Source: Acidobacteriota bacterium (GTDB lineage: Bacteria; Acidobacteriota; Terriglobia; Bryobacterales; Bryobacteraceae). From it: a stretch of DNA of 64,000 bases. The notes under the pieces are model-generated. The model searched no databases. It saw nothing but the letters and a program-made list of their open reading frames with translations, and was not told the origin of the DNA. Shown here piece by piece: positions 49,993 through 58,644 of the stretch; positions within the stretch are counted from its first letter, which is position 1; every line of letters begins with the position of its first letter. The stretch spans positions 62,001-126,000 of the forward strand of contig JANXSF010000137.1 of NCBI GenBank assembly GCA_025352795.1, written 5' to 3'. Both the position numbers and the translations under genes were made by a program.

Positions 49993-50559
49993 ATGCGCCG
50001 TTTCGAGGAAACCGGTGCCTACTTGACGGGACATTTTCGTCTAACCAGCGGATTACACAGTCCCGAATACTTGCAATGCGCCAAAGTCTTGCAATTTCCA
50101 GCCATCGCCGCTGAGTTCGGCGATCTGCTGGCAGCCGCTTTGAAAAGCTTGGCTGGGGAAGTGAATGTGGTGGTAGCGCCAGCCATGGGGGGGCTCATCA
50201 TTGGGCATGAAGTGGCCAGGGCTCTGGGTGTGCGCCTCATTTTCACGGAACGGGATGCCGATGGAAAGATGGTGCTGCGTCGCGGATTTTGTTTCGAAGA
50301 CGGCGAGCGGGCGGTGCTGATTGAAGACGTGATCACCACTGGAGGGAGTTCCGTTGAAGTGATCGCACTGGTCCATCAGCTTGGTGCCAAAGTGTTGGCC
50401 GCTGGTTCCATTATTGACCGCAGCGGCGGCAAGGCAGATTTGGGAGTGCCGCGGATTGCCCTGGCCACGTTGACGCCGGTTACCTATCAGCCGGAATCCT
50501 GCCCACTGTGTGCGCAAGGCTTGCCAGTTGTGAAGCCCGGGTCTCGCCCAGGGAAATAG
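49993..50559 (+). CDS. pyrE: Orotate phosphoribosyltransferase
   Basis: A 188-residue type I phosphoribosyltransferase that makes orotidine 5'-phosphate from orotate and PRPP in pyrimidine synthesis. Start at ATG 49993; the in-frame extension upstream is not conserved-looking. Motifs: GAYLTGHFRLTSGLHSPEYLQCAKV (about residues 8-32), VVVAPAMGGLIIGHEVARAL (about 62-81), FTERDADGKMVLRRGF and the PRPP loop AVLIEDVITTGGSSVEV (about 109-125). It is followed after 17 bases by truA. Confidence 0.95.
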   Translation: MRRFEETGAYLTGHFRLTSGLHSPEYLQCAKVLQFPAIAAEFGDLLAAALKSLAGEVNVVVAPAMGGLIIGHEVARALGVRLIFTERDADGKMVLRRGFCFEDGERAVLIEDVITTGGSSVEVIALVHQLGAKVLAAGSIIDRSGGKADLGVPRIALATLTPVTYQPESCPLCAQGLPVVKPGSRPGK

Positions 50560-50576
50560 TTCGGAAATAAAAATCA

Positions 50577-51326
50577 ATGCGGCGGCACATTAAAATTACC
50601 TTGTCCTACGACGGGGTGGCGTATCACGGTTGGCAGCTTCAGCCTGATGGCTTGATTACGATTCAGAGCGAAGTGGAGCGAGTTGTTTCTTATATTGACA
50701 AGAAGCCAGTGAAAGTGGCTTCCTCCGGCAGAACCGATGCAGGCGTGCATGCCTTGGCTCAGATCGCCACATTCCCGATTGAATGCCAAATTCCATTGGT
50801 GAATCTACAGCGGGCCATGAACCGTTTTCTACCGACGGATATCCGCATTCTTCACGTGGAGGAAGTAGATGCGGCGTTTCATCCTCGTTTTGACGCCAAG
50901 TCGAAACTATACGAATACCGGTTGTTTCGGGAAGAGATCTGCTCTCCGTTTGTGCGCCCCCATGTGCATCATCACCCTTTTCCGTTGAATGAGGGTTTGA
51001 TGGTGGAGGCGGCGAAGTTGTTAGAGGGTCGGCACGATTTTTCTGCGTTCGCTGCTGCAGATGTACGGGATATCCATAACTATTCCAAGGTGCGGACCAT
51101 TTTTACTTCCACGCTGGAACGCCAAGGACCCTGCTTGATCTACCAGGTATCTGGCAATGGATTTCTAAAACACATGATTCGGAACGTGGTGGGGACGCTG
51201 ATAGAGGTCGGGAAGGGAAATCTTACGCTGGCTGGGCTGACAGAATTTGTGGAACGTCGAGGTAAGGGGAAGGCCGGGCCGACAGTGGCGGCACAAGGGC
51301 TGTTTCTGATTCGGGTGGACTATTAA
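50577..51326 (+). CDS. truA: tRNA pseudouridine(38-40) synthase
   Basis: A 249-residue pseudouridine synthase that modifies U38-U40 of the anticodon stem. The catalytic Asp is in ASSGRTDAGVHALAQ (about residues 48-62). Other family blocks: ITLSYDGVAYHGWQLQP (N-terminus), RFDAKSKLYEYRLF (about 104), HDFSAFAAADV (about 150), IYQVSGNGFLKHMIRNVVGTLIEVGKG (about 186-212) and the C-terminal AAQGLFLIRVDY. It lies 17 bases after pyrE in the same direction. Confidence 0.97.
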   Translation: MRRHIKITLSYDGVAYHGWQLQPDGLITIQSEVERVVSYIDKKPVKVASSGRTDAGVHALAQIATFPIECQIPLVNLQRAMNRFLPTDIRILHVEEVDAAFHPRFDAKSKLYEYRLFREEICSPFVRPHVHHHPFPLNEGLMVEAAKLLEGRHDFSAFAAADVRDIHNYSKVRTIFTSTLERQGPCLIYQVSGNGFLKHMIRNVVGTLIEVGKGNLTLAGLTEFVERRGKGKAGPTVAAQGLFLIRVDY

Positions 51327-51479
51327 AACAAAACAACGGCATTTGATGGCAATACCAAAAATGAAGGCCGAGACGTAAGCTTGCGCGTAGTGGTATCGGC
51401 CATACTTTAAGCATAATGATATTACTTCTCATTGGTGTGAATATGCCGCCAATGCCTGTGGCAACCCCCTTAAAATCAC

Positions 51480-52094
51480 CTAAGTCAATCGCCGAATGAC
51501 CGTCCGCACGGCCCCTTGAATCACCAGTTCCGACCTTGGAATCAGTTCCGGATAAGCGGGATTCTCTGCCTTCAAAAACCATTTCCCCTTCACCCGCACC
51601 AGGCGTTTCAACGTGCTTTCTCCATCAATCAAAGCCACTACAATTTGCCCGGCGTTCGGATTGGGGGTTGGCTCAATCACTACCGTATCGCCACTGAGGA
51701 TTCCGGCGTCTTTCATGGAATCGCCACGAACTACTAACGCATAGCTGCCTTCCTTGGGTTTAAAGCCCAGGGTAGGTTCGTCCAGATTCAGCCAGCTTTC
51801 CGGCCTGGTTGCGTTGAACTGCTGCGGTGGCCCGGCGGGGATTTGTCCGAACAATGGAATGGGCACTGGTGGAGGCAACTGGTCTGGTTGCGAGACCAGA
51901 TCAATTTGGCGGGACCCGCGTCGTGCCCGTCGGATGAATCCTTTTGTTTCAAGAGCCAACAGATGTCCGGCAACTCCGTTGGGGCTGGCGATGGAAAACT
52001 TTTTCTGGATTTCTGGAATGGATGGGGAACAACCGCACTCGCGTCGGAACTCCACGATAAAGTCGTAAATGATCTGTTGCCGTTCCGTGAGCAT
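51480..52094 (-). CDS. lexA: LexA SOS-response repressor
   Basis: A 204-residue LexA started at ATG 52094 (MLTERQQIIYDFIVEF), the usual N-terminus. The DNA-binding winged helix spans about 1-65 with CGCSPSIPEIQKKFSIASPNGVAGHLLALETKGFI. The self-cleavage site is the Ala-Gly in QIPAGPP (about 86-92). The catalytic Ser is in VRGDSMKDAGI (about 123) and the Lys in GESTLKRLV (about 160). RecA-stimulated cleavage is therefore expected. It is divergent from a DUF72 gene; no Shine-Dalgarno is visible. Confidence 0.95.
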   Translation of the reverse strand: MLTERQQIIYDFIVEFRRECGCSPSIPEIQKKFSIASPNGVAGHLLALETKGFIRRARRGSRQIDLVSQPDQLPPPVPIPLFGQIPAGPPQQFNATRPESWLNLDEPTLGFKPKEGSYALVVRGDSMKDAGILSGDTVVIEPTPNPNAGQIVVALIDGESTLKRLVRVKGKWFLKAENPAYPELIPRSELVIQGAVRTVIRRLT

Positions 52095-52097
52095 GAT

Positions 52098-52115
52098 AGT
52101 ATAAACATTTACACT
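52098..52115. promoter_or_regulatory. Palindromic candidate LexA operator
   Basis: AGTATAAACATTTACACT is an 18-bp dyad of the form AGTnTAAAnnTTTAnACT (14 of 18 positions symmetric). It starts 3 bases upstream of the lexA ATG and ends 11 bases before the DUF72 ATG, so one site could control both divergent genes. The -10-like TATACT (leftward strand) lies inside it, as expected for an autorepressor site. Confidence 0.6.
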
Positions 52116-52126
52116 TTTCGGTTGCC

Positions 52127-53098
52127 ATGTCAACACCCTCTTTATTTGCGGAACCTCCTTCACGGCTGGCTACCTCACTGGCCAAGCTAGCGAGTCAGAA
52201 TGTTTTCATCGGGACCAGTTCCTGGAAATATACTGGCTGGATGGGGCAAATTTACCATGAAGAAAATTACCGTACGCGAGGTAAGTTTTCTCAAAAACGG
52301 TTTGAAGAAACGTGCCTGGCAGAGTATGCCGATACCTTTCCAATTGTCTGTGGCGATTTTTCGTTCTATCAATTTCCCAGTGAAGTGTTCTGGCGGAAAC
52401 TATTCGCATCAGCACCCAGCTCTTTGCGGTTTGCGTTCAAGGCACCTGAAGAAATTACGGTGAAGCAATTTCCGACGCATGCCCGCTATGGTCCTCGAGG
52501 TGGGTTGATGAATGAATCGTTCCTCAGTGCCGATATTTTTGAACGAATGTTTCTGGAATTGCTGGGGCCATACGCCGACCGGACAACGGTCGTTATGTTG
52601 GAGTTCGGTACCTTTTCGAAATCTGCGTTTGCAAAAAATGAAAGGGAAAGTGCTGAGAAGTTTGTGGAGTTGTTGGATGAATTTCTGAGTAAACTTCCGA
52701 CGACTTTCCGGTATGGGGTTGAGATTCGGAACGCCGATTTTCTAGGTCCTCTCTATTTCGATTGTCTGCGTCGGCATGGCGTTGCGCATGTGTTCAACGC
52801 CTGGACTCGGATGCCGGAGTTGCAGACGCAGATCGAATTGCCAGCAAGCCAGACGGCTGATTTCCTGGTGACTCGCGCCTTGTTGAAGCGCGATCGGCCT
52901 TATGAAGAAGCAGTGACAAAATTCGCTCCTTATGAGAAAGTGCAGGAGCCCAATCCTGCTGCCCGCATCGCACTGGCTGAACTGGTGAAGCGCGCTTTGA
53001 AGCAAAAGCAGCCAGCCTATTTATTTGTGAACAATCGACTGGAAGGGAATGCGCCAGGGACCATTGAAGCAGTACTTGATATTTTGGAAGACGATTGA
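52127..53098 (+). CDS. DUF72 family protein
   Basis: A 323-residue DUF72 (YecE-type) protein with a TIM-barrel-like fold. Seen: NVFIGTSSWKYTGWMGQIYHEENY (about residues 24-47), YADTFPIVCGDFSFYQFPSE (about 66-85), LRFAFKAPEEITVKQFP (about 98-114), VMLEFGTFSKS (about 155), TFRYGVEIRNADFLGP (about 192-207) and the C-terminal AYLFVNNRLEGNAPGTI. The biochemical role of the family is not established. It is divergent from lexA with only 32 bases between the starts and shares the palindrome there. Confidence 0.9.
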   Translation: MSTPSLFAEPPSRLATSLAKLASQNVFIGTSSWKYTGWMGQIYHEENYRTRGKFSQKRFEETCLAEYADTFPIVCGDFSFYQFPSEVFWRKLFASAPSSLRFAFKAPEEITVKQFPTHARYGPRGGLMNESFLSADIFERMFLELLGPYADRTTVVMLEFGTFSKSAFAKNERESAEKFVELLDEFLSKLPTTFRYGVEIRNADFLGPLYFDCLRRHGVAHVFNAWTRMPELQTQIELPASQTADFLVTRALLKRDRPYEEAVTKFAPYEKVQEPNPAARIALAELVKRALKQKQPAYLFVNNRLEGNAPGTIEAVLDILEDD

Positions 53099-53101
53099 AT
53101 T

Positions 53102-55288
53102 CTACTTCTTGCGGAACTGATCGAAAAAATCTTTCACGCCCTCTGCAGCATTTTGAATGTCTTTCATTGACTTTACGATTCCCGCACCGGATTGCAATTT
53201 CATCTTTGCAATTTGCCCCGCATCAGGAACCAACTTGGGTTTAGAAAGCAGGCCAGTTGCCAGAATCGGCAGAATGAGTTCTCCCTTTTCGTTGGCAAGG
53301 ACGGTGGAAAGAAATCCACCAATTTGAGTGCCGCCAGCGCTTCTGCTGAAGTCTTTATCAAGGATGGTCATCAACTTCATATTCATGCTTTCATCTAGAA
53401 GATTGAGCGTGCCGGCAGCGCCAAGCGAGCCTCCGCCAAATTCCAAACGGATGTTGTCACTTTGGGCCAATCCATTTTCGATTTTTATGGCACCGGCCAA
53501 TTTTACGAAATCGGTGAACGAAGTGGCTTTGGCCGAAAAGCCCAGAAACTGGCCAATGCGGGCGAATTCATTGACAAGATTCAAACCATTCAGGCGTCCA
53601 TCGGTCAGCTCAAATTTCACGGTGCCGTTTAGGGATTTGGCTAGCGGTTCATTTGGTCTCAGGTGAAATCGAAGACCGCCGTCAGCAGTCAACCTGCCGG
53701 ATAATAATTGCTTCAAACCGGTAGTGGAACTCAACAACTGCATGGCATCAATGCCGTTGACCTTGGTGGTGACTTGCACTTGAATTGGGTCCTGACGTAG
53801 ATCAGATTCGATAGCGGCTCCAATTTTTCCTCCGTACAGCGTGCCCTCCAGCGGGTCCATTTTCAAGTTTCCCTGGTGAAGGGAAAACTGAGTTTGTACG
53901 TTGTCAAACGTCAACTCACTGGTGATCAGTTTCCCGATTTTTGCGCTGCCACGCAACGATTGCCGAAATGCTGTTGACGTCTTACCGGCTTGTCCGCCAG
54001 AACTGGCAGCCGGGACCAAAGACAGCTCCGGAGTCTCCACTTCGAACTGGATCAAGTCCGGCGTGGCGTGAAATGAAGCGTGGCGCAGTTGTACGGGCTT
54101 GGCTAAGCCGGCAACAGTAATTGTGGCTCCATCCAATGTGCCTGATGCTTTGTAGTTCATTGCCTCAGGGCGATTGGCTGGTCCGTTAAGAGTCGCTTGC
54201 AGTGCGATCTTGCCACTGGCATTGACGTCTTTCACGCTGGCACCAAAGGCAGATGCAGTGGCCAGCATTTCGGCAATGGTGCCAGCGGATTCAATCCGGG
54301 CTTCAATCATGGGAGACTTCGAAACTTCATTCACTTTCAAGTTGGCATTCGCTCGAAACTCGCCAGATTCGACGACGAAAGGTTGGAAGGTGGCCACGTC
54401 ATCGGCAAGCGATATTTGCAATGCCGAGATGTGAACTGGATGCTTCCATTCCTTGCGATTCACTTGCAGGTTATTGGCGTTGATCGAAGCCTTGAGCTGA
54501 TCGCCGGGCGTGACGGTCCCAGCTATGGTTGCAGAAAGAGCCGGTTCCACCATAGTCAAATTTGTTGAGAACTGAATGGGTGCTGTAGCAGTTGTCGCGC
54601 GCACTGTGCCGGTGGCTGCGATCCCTTTTAATCCCGCTTGGCTAAGGTCTGTCAGAGTGAATTTACCGTCAAATCCTTTATCCACAATTCCGGCAATCTC
54701 TACCAGTTGTTTGCCTTCACCGGGCAGGTGAGCAGAAGCTTCCACCTTGGCTGGCTTACCGGGGACAAAATTGTGCAGGGCGACGTTTACGCCGGTAATG
54801 GTTTGGAAAGGGGATTCGGTTCGGTTGATGGTTACAGTTCCGTCTTGCACGGTGAGTTCCGCAAAGGAAAGTTTGCTATCCCCGCCACTTTCTTTTTGTT
54901 GACCCAACGATCCGTAATTCCATTTGCCTTCGGCATTGCGAATCAAATTCACAGTTGGACGAATGATCGTCAACGCATCCACTTTCACTTGCTTGTTAAA
55001 AAGAGATCTCAGGTCAAAATTGACCAGGATTTCGCTAGCGGTGAGGAAGGGTGTCGAGGAATTATATTTATGATCCTCGGCTACTTTCACGTCATTTACT
55101 TTCACCGATAAGGGATACAACTTCAGACCTAAAGTTCCGAGGTCGATCTTTCGCTTTAGACTTGATTCCAGTGCTGATTGGATTTGCGGTCGGAACGAAT
55201 TGGCATCGAATAGCAGGGGCAATGCAGCAGCCGCGCCCAAAATTAAAGCGATGAATCCGCCAAGTGCAAACAGTATTTTCTTGTTCAT
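53102..55288 (-). CDS. AsmA family protein
   Basis: A 728-residue protein with an N-terminal membrane anchor (ILFALGGFIALILGAAAALPLLF, about 4-27) and a long periplasmic beta-rich part. The first domain (FRPQIQSALESSLKRKIDLGTLGLKLYPLSVKVNDVKVAED) is the AsmA_N-type start. The C-terminal third (FELTDGRLNGLNLVNEFARIGQFLGF...NMKLMTILDKDFSR) matches AsmA_2. Family knowledge: AsmA-like proteins are bridge-like or membrane-associated factors for lipid transport to, or assembly in, the outer membrane. Convergent with the DUF72 gene, with 3 bases between ends. Confidence 0.9.
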   Translation of the reverse strand: MNKKILFALGGFIALILGAAAALPLLFDANSFRPQIQSALESSLKRKIDLGTLGLKLYPLSVKVNDVKVAEDHKYNSSTPFLTASEILVNFDLRSLFNKQVKVDALTIIRPTVNLIRNAEGKWNYGSLGQQKESGGDSKLSFAELTVQDGTVTINRTESPFQTITGVNVALHNFVPGKPAKVEASAHLPGEGKQLVEIAGIVDKGFDGKFTLTDLSQAGLKGIAATGTVRATTATAPIQFSTNLTMVEPALSATIAGTVTPGDQLKASINANNLQVNRKEWKHPVHISALQISLADDVATFQPFVVESGEFRANANLKVNEVSKSPMIEARIESAGTIAEMLATASAFGASVKDVNASGKIALQATLNGPANRPEAMNYKASGTLDGATITVAGLAKPVQLRHASFHATPDLIQFEVETPELSLVPAASSGGQAGKTSTAFRQSLRGSAKIGKLITSELTFDNVQTQFSLHQGNLKMDPLEGTLYGGKIGAAIESDLRQDPIQVQVTTKVNGIDAMQLLSSTTGLKQLLSGRLTADGGLRFHLRPNEPLAKSLNGTVKFELTDGRLNGLNLVNEFARIGQFLGFSAKATSFTDFVKLAGAIKIENGLAQSDNIRLEFGGGSLGAAGTLNLLDESMNMKLMTILDKDFSRSAGGTQIGGFLSTVLANEKGELILPILATGLLSKPKLVPDAGQIAKMKLQSGAGIVKSMKDIQNAAEGVKDFFDQFRKK

Positions 55289-55303
55289 TTGAAAATCAAT
55301 CCA

Positions 55304-57151
55304 TCATTTCAAGACCATCACATCCAGGCGCGATTCCTGCGTCGGGCCGAAGTACACACGTTCCGTTGCCTTTACGAAATCGGAGCGTTTCGCCTGATAG
55401 ATATCTACAAACTGCTGTGGATTGCGGTCGACCAATGGGAACCAGGAACTTTGAATCTGAACCATGATTTTATGTCCAGGGCGGAAAGTATGAAAGACAT
55501 CAGGCAAAGTGAATTCTATCTTTTCCATTTTCCCAGGGATGAAGGCTTCAGGGGTTTCAAAGCTTTTGCGATAGCGACCGCGGAATGGTTCACCACGAAT
55601 GAGTTCCTGATATCCGCCCATGCGCACGTTGGTGGGGTTCGGAACGGGATCGGGATAGTCAGACGGATAGACGTCGATCAGCTTCACTACGAAATCGGAA
55701 TCAGTTCCGGTAGTGGAAACATATAACGTGGCCTTGAGAGGTCCGGCAAGAGTGGTGTCAACTTCCAGCAATGGAGTTTGATAGACCAGCACGTCGGGCC
55801 GGGTGGCGGCAAAACGTTGATCGTCCAGCATGTGTTCGCGGGTCATGGTGTTGGCGATGTAGCCGACGTAGGGTACCGGACGGGCGGGGTCGCTTACGTA
55901 TTCGTCATTGGCTTTTACGGTAGGCCTGTTCCAACTTAAAGCTCCATTAGTGCTGAGGAAGAGACTGACAGGTGTGGCACCGGGCGGTGGCCAGGATGGA
56001 TAATTTCGCCAGACATTGGTTCCTGTTTCGAACACAATAGCTTCGGCCAATTTAGGATCTTTTTTATCTTTGAGGAAATATTCGAAGAAGGGAAGTTCCA
56101 CGTTCTTCTGGTAGTGTTCGGAAGTCTTCGTGTTGAAATCCACACTGCCTAATGACTTGCCTGTACTGCTTGCCCATCCACCGTGATACCAAGGGCCCAT
56201 CACCAAAATGTTAAATGTTCCGGGGGAACTCTTTTCCACTTTGCGGTACGTTTCCAGAGTGCCGAACAGATCTTCAGCATCGAACCAGCCACCCACTGTC
56301 ATCACTGCAGGCTTGATGTTGGTCAGGTGCGGACGAATGTCGCGCGCCTTCCAGAAGGCATCATAGTTGGGATGCTGGGCCATGTCGCGCCAGAATGGAA
56401 CAGCGTTCTTGTTCATCTTTTCGTTGATTTCGGCGAGTGTGCCCATACCAAGAAACAGGTCGTAGCCATCGGGTGAAGTGTAGTCGAATACTTGCAGAGG
56501 GGTGTTGTCGGCCTTGGCATGATTTTCACGAGAGTTGGCCCAAAGCCAGCGGAATGCATGAGCCAAATAGAGCGCCCCGTTGTGATGGAAGTCATCGCCA
56601 ATGAACCAGTCCGTAACGGGCGCTTGCGGGGATACTGCTTTCAAGGCGGGGTGCGCATCGATCATACCTGTGGACGTGTAGAAGCCTGGATAAGAGATGC
56701 CGTACATGCCGACCCGTCCATTGTGACCTTCAATATTCTTCAGCAGGAAGTCGATGGAATCGCGCGTATCGGAACTCTCGTCCACATCTTTTAGCCCCTG
56801 TTTATTAGGGTTGTGCGGACGGACTTGTTCAAAGACGCCTTCCGATTTGAAACGTCCACGCACGTCCTGATAGACGAAAATGTAGCCTTCTTTGGTGAAT
56901 AATTCGGAGGGGCCGAGCGAGGTGCGGTACTGGTCAACTCCGTAGGGCTTGACGCTGTAGGGAGTGCGCGTAAACATCACCGGGTAGGTTTTGGACGAAT
57001 TCTTGGGTACGTAGACGGAGGTGAATAGTTTGACTCCGTCGCGCATGGGAATATTGAAATCGAACTTTGTGTAGTGTTCTTTTACGTAGTCGATTCCTTG
57101 GCCGAAGCAGGCTGGAATCAGAAGGAAGAGGAGCAGTCGTTTGAAAGGCAT
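55304..57151 (-). CDS. CocE/NonD family (X-Pro dipeptidyl-peptidase-like) hydrolase
   Basis: A 615-residue exported serine hydrolase (signal peptide LLLFLLIPACFGQ). The N-terminal alpha/beta domain has FNIPMRDGVKLFTSVYVPK, VMFTRTPYS, FVYQDVRGRFKSEG and the nucleophile elbow GMYGISYPGFY (about residues 148-158). The acid/His region is in the VGGWFDAEDLFG and MGPWYHGGW blocks (about 288-330). The C-terminal galactose-binding-like domain (about 430-615) has DVFHTFRPGHKIMVQIQSSWFPLVDRNP. Relatives cleave acyl-dipeptides, glutaryl groups or cocaine-like esters; the natural substrate is not readable. It lies 15 bases upstream of the AsmA gene on the same strand, probably in one operon. Confidence 0.94.
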   Translation of the reverse strand: MPFKRLLLFLLIPACFGQGIDYVKEHYTKFDFNIPMRDGVKLFTSVYVPKNSSKTYPVMFTRTPYSVKPYGVDQYRTSLGPSELFTKEGYIFVYQDVRGRFKSEGVFEQVRPHNPNKQGLKDVDESSDTRDSIDFLLKNIEGHNGRVGMYGISYPGFYTSTGMIDAHPALKAVSPQAPVTDWFIGDDFHHNGALYLAHAFRWLWANSRENHAKADNTPLQVFDYTSPDGYDLFLGMGTLAEINEKMNKNAVPFWRDMAQHPNYDAFWKARDIRPHLTNIKPAVMTVGGWFDAEDLFGTLETYRKVEKSSPGTFNILVMGPWYHGGWASSTGKSLGSVDFNTKTSEHYQKNVELPFFEYFLKDKKDPKLAEAIVFETGTNVWRNYPSWPPPGATPVSLFLSTNGALSWNRPTVKANDEYVSDPARPVPYVGYIANTMTREHMLDDQRFAATRPDVLVYQTPLLEVDTTLAGPLKATLYVSTTGTDSDFVVKLIDVYPSDYPDPVPNPTNVRMGGYQELIRGEPFRGRYRKSFETPEAFIPGKMEKIEFTLPDVFHTFRPGHKIMVQIQSSWFPLVDRNPQQFVDIYQAKRSDFVKATERVYFGPTQESRLDVMVLK

Positions 57152-57299
57152 GCCGTACTGTGATTTGTACCATGGCTTGATGGGGAGTGAGAAGCGTGCC
57201 TTGAACGCTGTTCAGATTACTTGATCTGTAAGAGCTGAATTTGCCGTTCGACTTGCGGTAAATACGCATTACAACACATAAGGCTTTTAGAAGAATACT

Positions 57300-57539
57300 T
57301 CACAGACCCAACTCATCTTTCACTTGGCTCCAGGGATTTGTTGTGCCTTCTTCTACTTGCTCCAGTGCCTGGCGAACTTTGGTTGCTTCTTTAGAATTGA
57401 GGACATCATCTGGGCCTTGAATTGTTTGTCGGTCCATATGAACACGGCCTGCTTTTGGGATGACTATTTGGCGGCGCTGACCGATGCGGCTTAGTGGAGC
57501 GCTGACGATTTCTTTTTTCTGCATGGACCGACTAGGCAT
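57300..57539 (-). pseudogene. AbrB/MazE-type antitoxin with internal deletion
   Basis: A 79-codon frame (inner start at 57524 gives MQKKEIVSAPLSRIGQRRQIVIPK). It begins like an AbrB-domain antitoxin and ends like the same family (DPDDVL-type segment, here GPDDVLNSKEATKVRQALEQVEEG, then PWSQVKDELGL). But the VIPK motif is followed directly by AGRVHMDR, while intact proteins have about 20 more residues between (LGLKPGDFVEV-type hairpin). An in-frame deletion of the DNA-binding core is the likely cause. No toxin gene lies in the 148 bases downstream, so it is an orphan remnant. Confidence 0.6.
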
Positions 57540-57663
57540 GCTTTCAGCTTATCGGCGAATCAGAAAATGTCAAGGATGGTGTTTGGGATAATGGTGTTTG
57601 GGATATTTGGTCACGTTGTAAGCATGCTGATATCATGCAAGTAACGCAACACCCTAATGAAAC

Positions 57664-58641
57664 ATGCCAAAGGACAAGCATCCCATCCCAATAAATCCTG
57701 CAATTGACCGCGAAGAATTGAACCAGGATCTTGGCCTTGGTGGACGCCTGGCCAACCAGTCCCGATTGCGGGCCATGAACCAGGATGGCACCTTTAATGT
57801 GGATCGATTTGGTGCGCCGAAATGGGAGGCGCTGAACGTTTATCACGCACTGTTAACCATCCCATGGTGGAAATTTCTGAGCCTGGTGGTGCTGGCTTAT
57901 CTGTTCCTCAACAGCCTGTTTGCCCTTGGTTACATTCTGTGTGGACCGGGGTCGATTTCTGGTGTGAATGAAAGCACGTTCGGTATCCGATTTCTGGAAA
58001 GTTTCTTTTTCAGCGTGCAGACTCTGGTGACCATTGGCTACGGCAAGATGACTCCGGAAGGTATCCCAGCCAACGTTCTGGTGGCGGTGGAAGCTCTTAC
58101 TGGACTGCTGGGATTTGCGCTGGCTACTGGACTTTTGTTCGCTCGATTTTCTCGACCCATTGCGCACCTGCGTTTTAGCAAGAACGCGGTGATTGCTCCA
58201 TTCCATGGCGGCCGTGCGATTATGTTTCGGTTGGCCAATGGCAGCACCAATGAATTGGCAGAGGTGCGCGCCCGAGTGACACTACTGCGACTGGAAGAAA
58301 AGAATGGGCAGATGGTGCGCAAATTTCACCAATTAAATTTGGAGCGCGATCGAGTTGGGTTTCTTCCCATCCAGTGGGTGGTGGTGCACCCGATTGATTC
58401 GGAGAGTCCTTTCTACGGCCAGACCGAAGCAGAGTTTTTGCAAAGCGAACCGGAAGTTCTGGTTCTGATCAGCGCCACCGATGAAACGTTCATGCAGACA
58501 GTGCATACACGCTATTCGTATCGATTTGAGGAAATGGCATGGGGCGTTAAATTTCGCGATATCTACGAAACATCGCCCGAGGGTCGGACGCGGCTGGACG
58601 TTCGTCGGCTGGATGAATACGACGCAATCGAACTGCCTTGA
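57664..58641 (+). CDS. Inward-rectifier potassium channel (KirBac-like)
   Basis: A 325-residue channel protein. The N-terminal slide-helix region (RFGAPKWEALNVYHALLTIPWWKF, about 49-72) leads into TM1 (LSLVVLAYLFLNSLFALGYIL), the pore helix with the K+-selectivity filter TIGYG in FFFSVQTLVTIGYGKM (about 116-131), then TM2 (VLVAVEALTGLLGFALATGLLFARFSRP). The cytoplasmic Kir domain follows (about 165-310: RFSKNAVIAPFHGGRAIMFRLANGSTNELAEVRARVTLLRLEEKNG, and VVVHPIDSESPFYG). All features of prokaryotic Kir channels are present. It faces the pgl gene tail to tail, 3 bases apart. Confidence 0.96.
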   Translation: MPKDKHPIPINPAIDREELNQDLGLGGRLANQSRLRAMNQDGTFNVDRFGAPKWEALNVYHALLTIPWWKFLSLVVLAYLFLNSLFALGYILCGPGSISGVNESTFGIRFLESFFFSVQTLVTIGYGKMTPEGIPANVLVAVEALTGLLGFALATGLLFARFSRPIAHLRFSKNAVIAPFHGGRAIMFRLANGSTNELAEVRARVTLLRLEEKNGQMVRKFHQLNLERDRVGFLPIQWVVVHPIDSESPFYGQTEAEFLQSEPEVLVLISATDETFMQTVHTRYSYRFEEMAWGVKFRDIYETSPEGRTRLDVRRLDEYDAIELP

Positions 58642-58644
58642 ATC

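Noticed and set aside
51327-51479. Terminator or RNA gene between truA and lexA
   Set aside because: Short complementary segments (GGCCGA/TCGGCC) exist but with a long loop and no T-run, so I cannot call a terminator.
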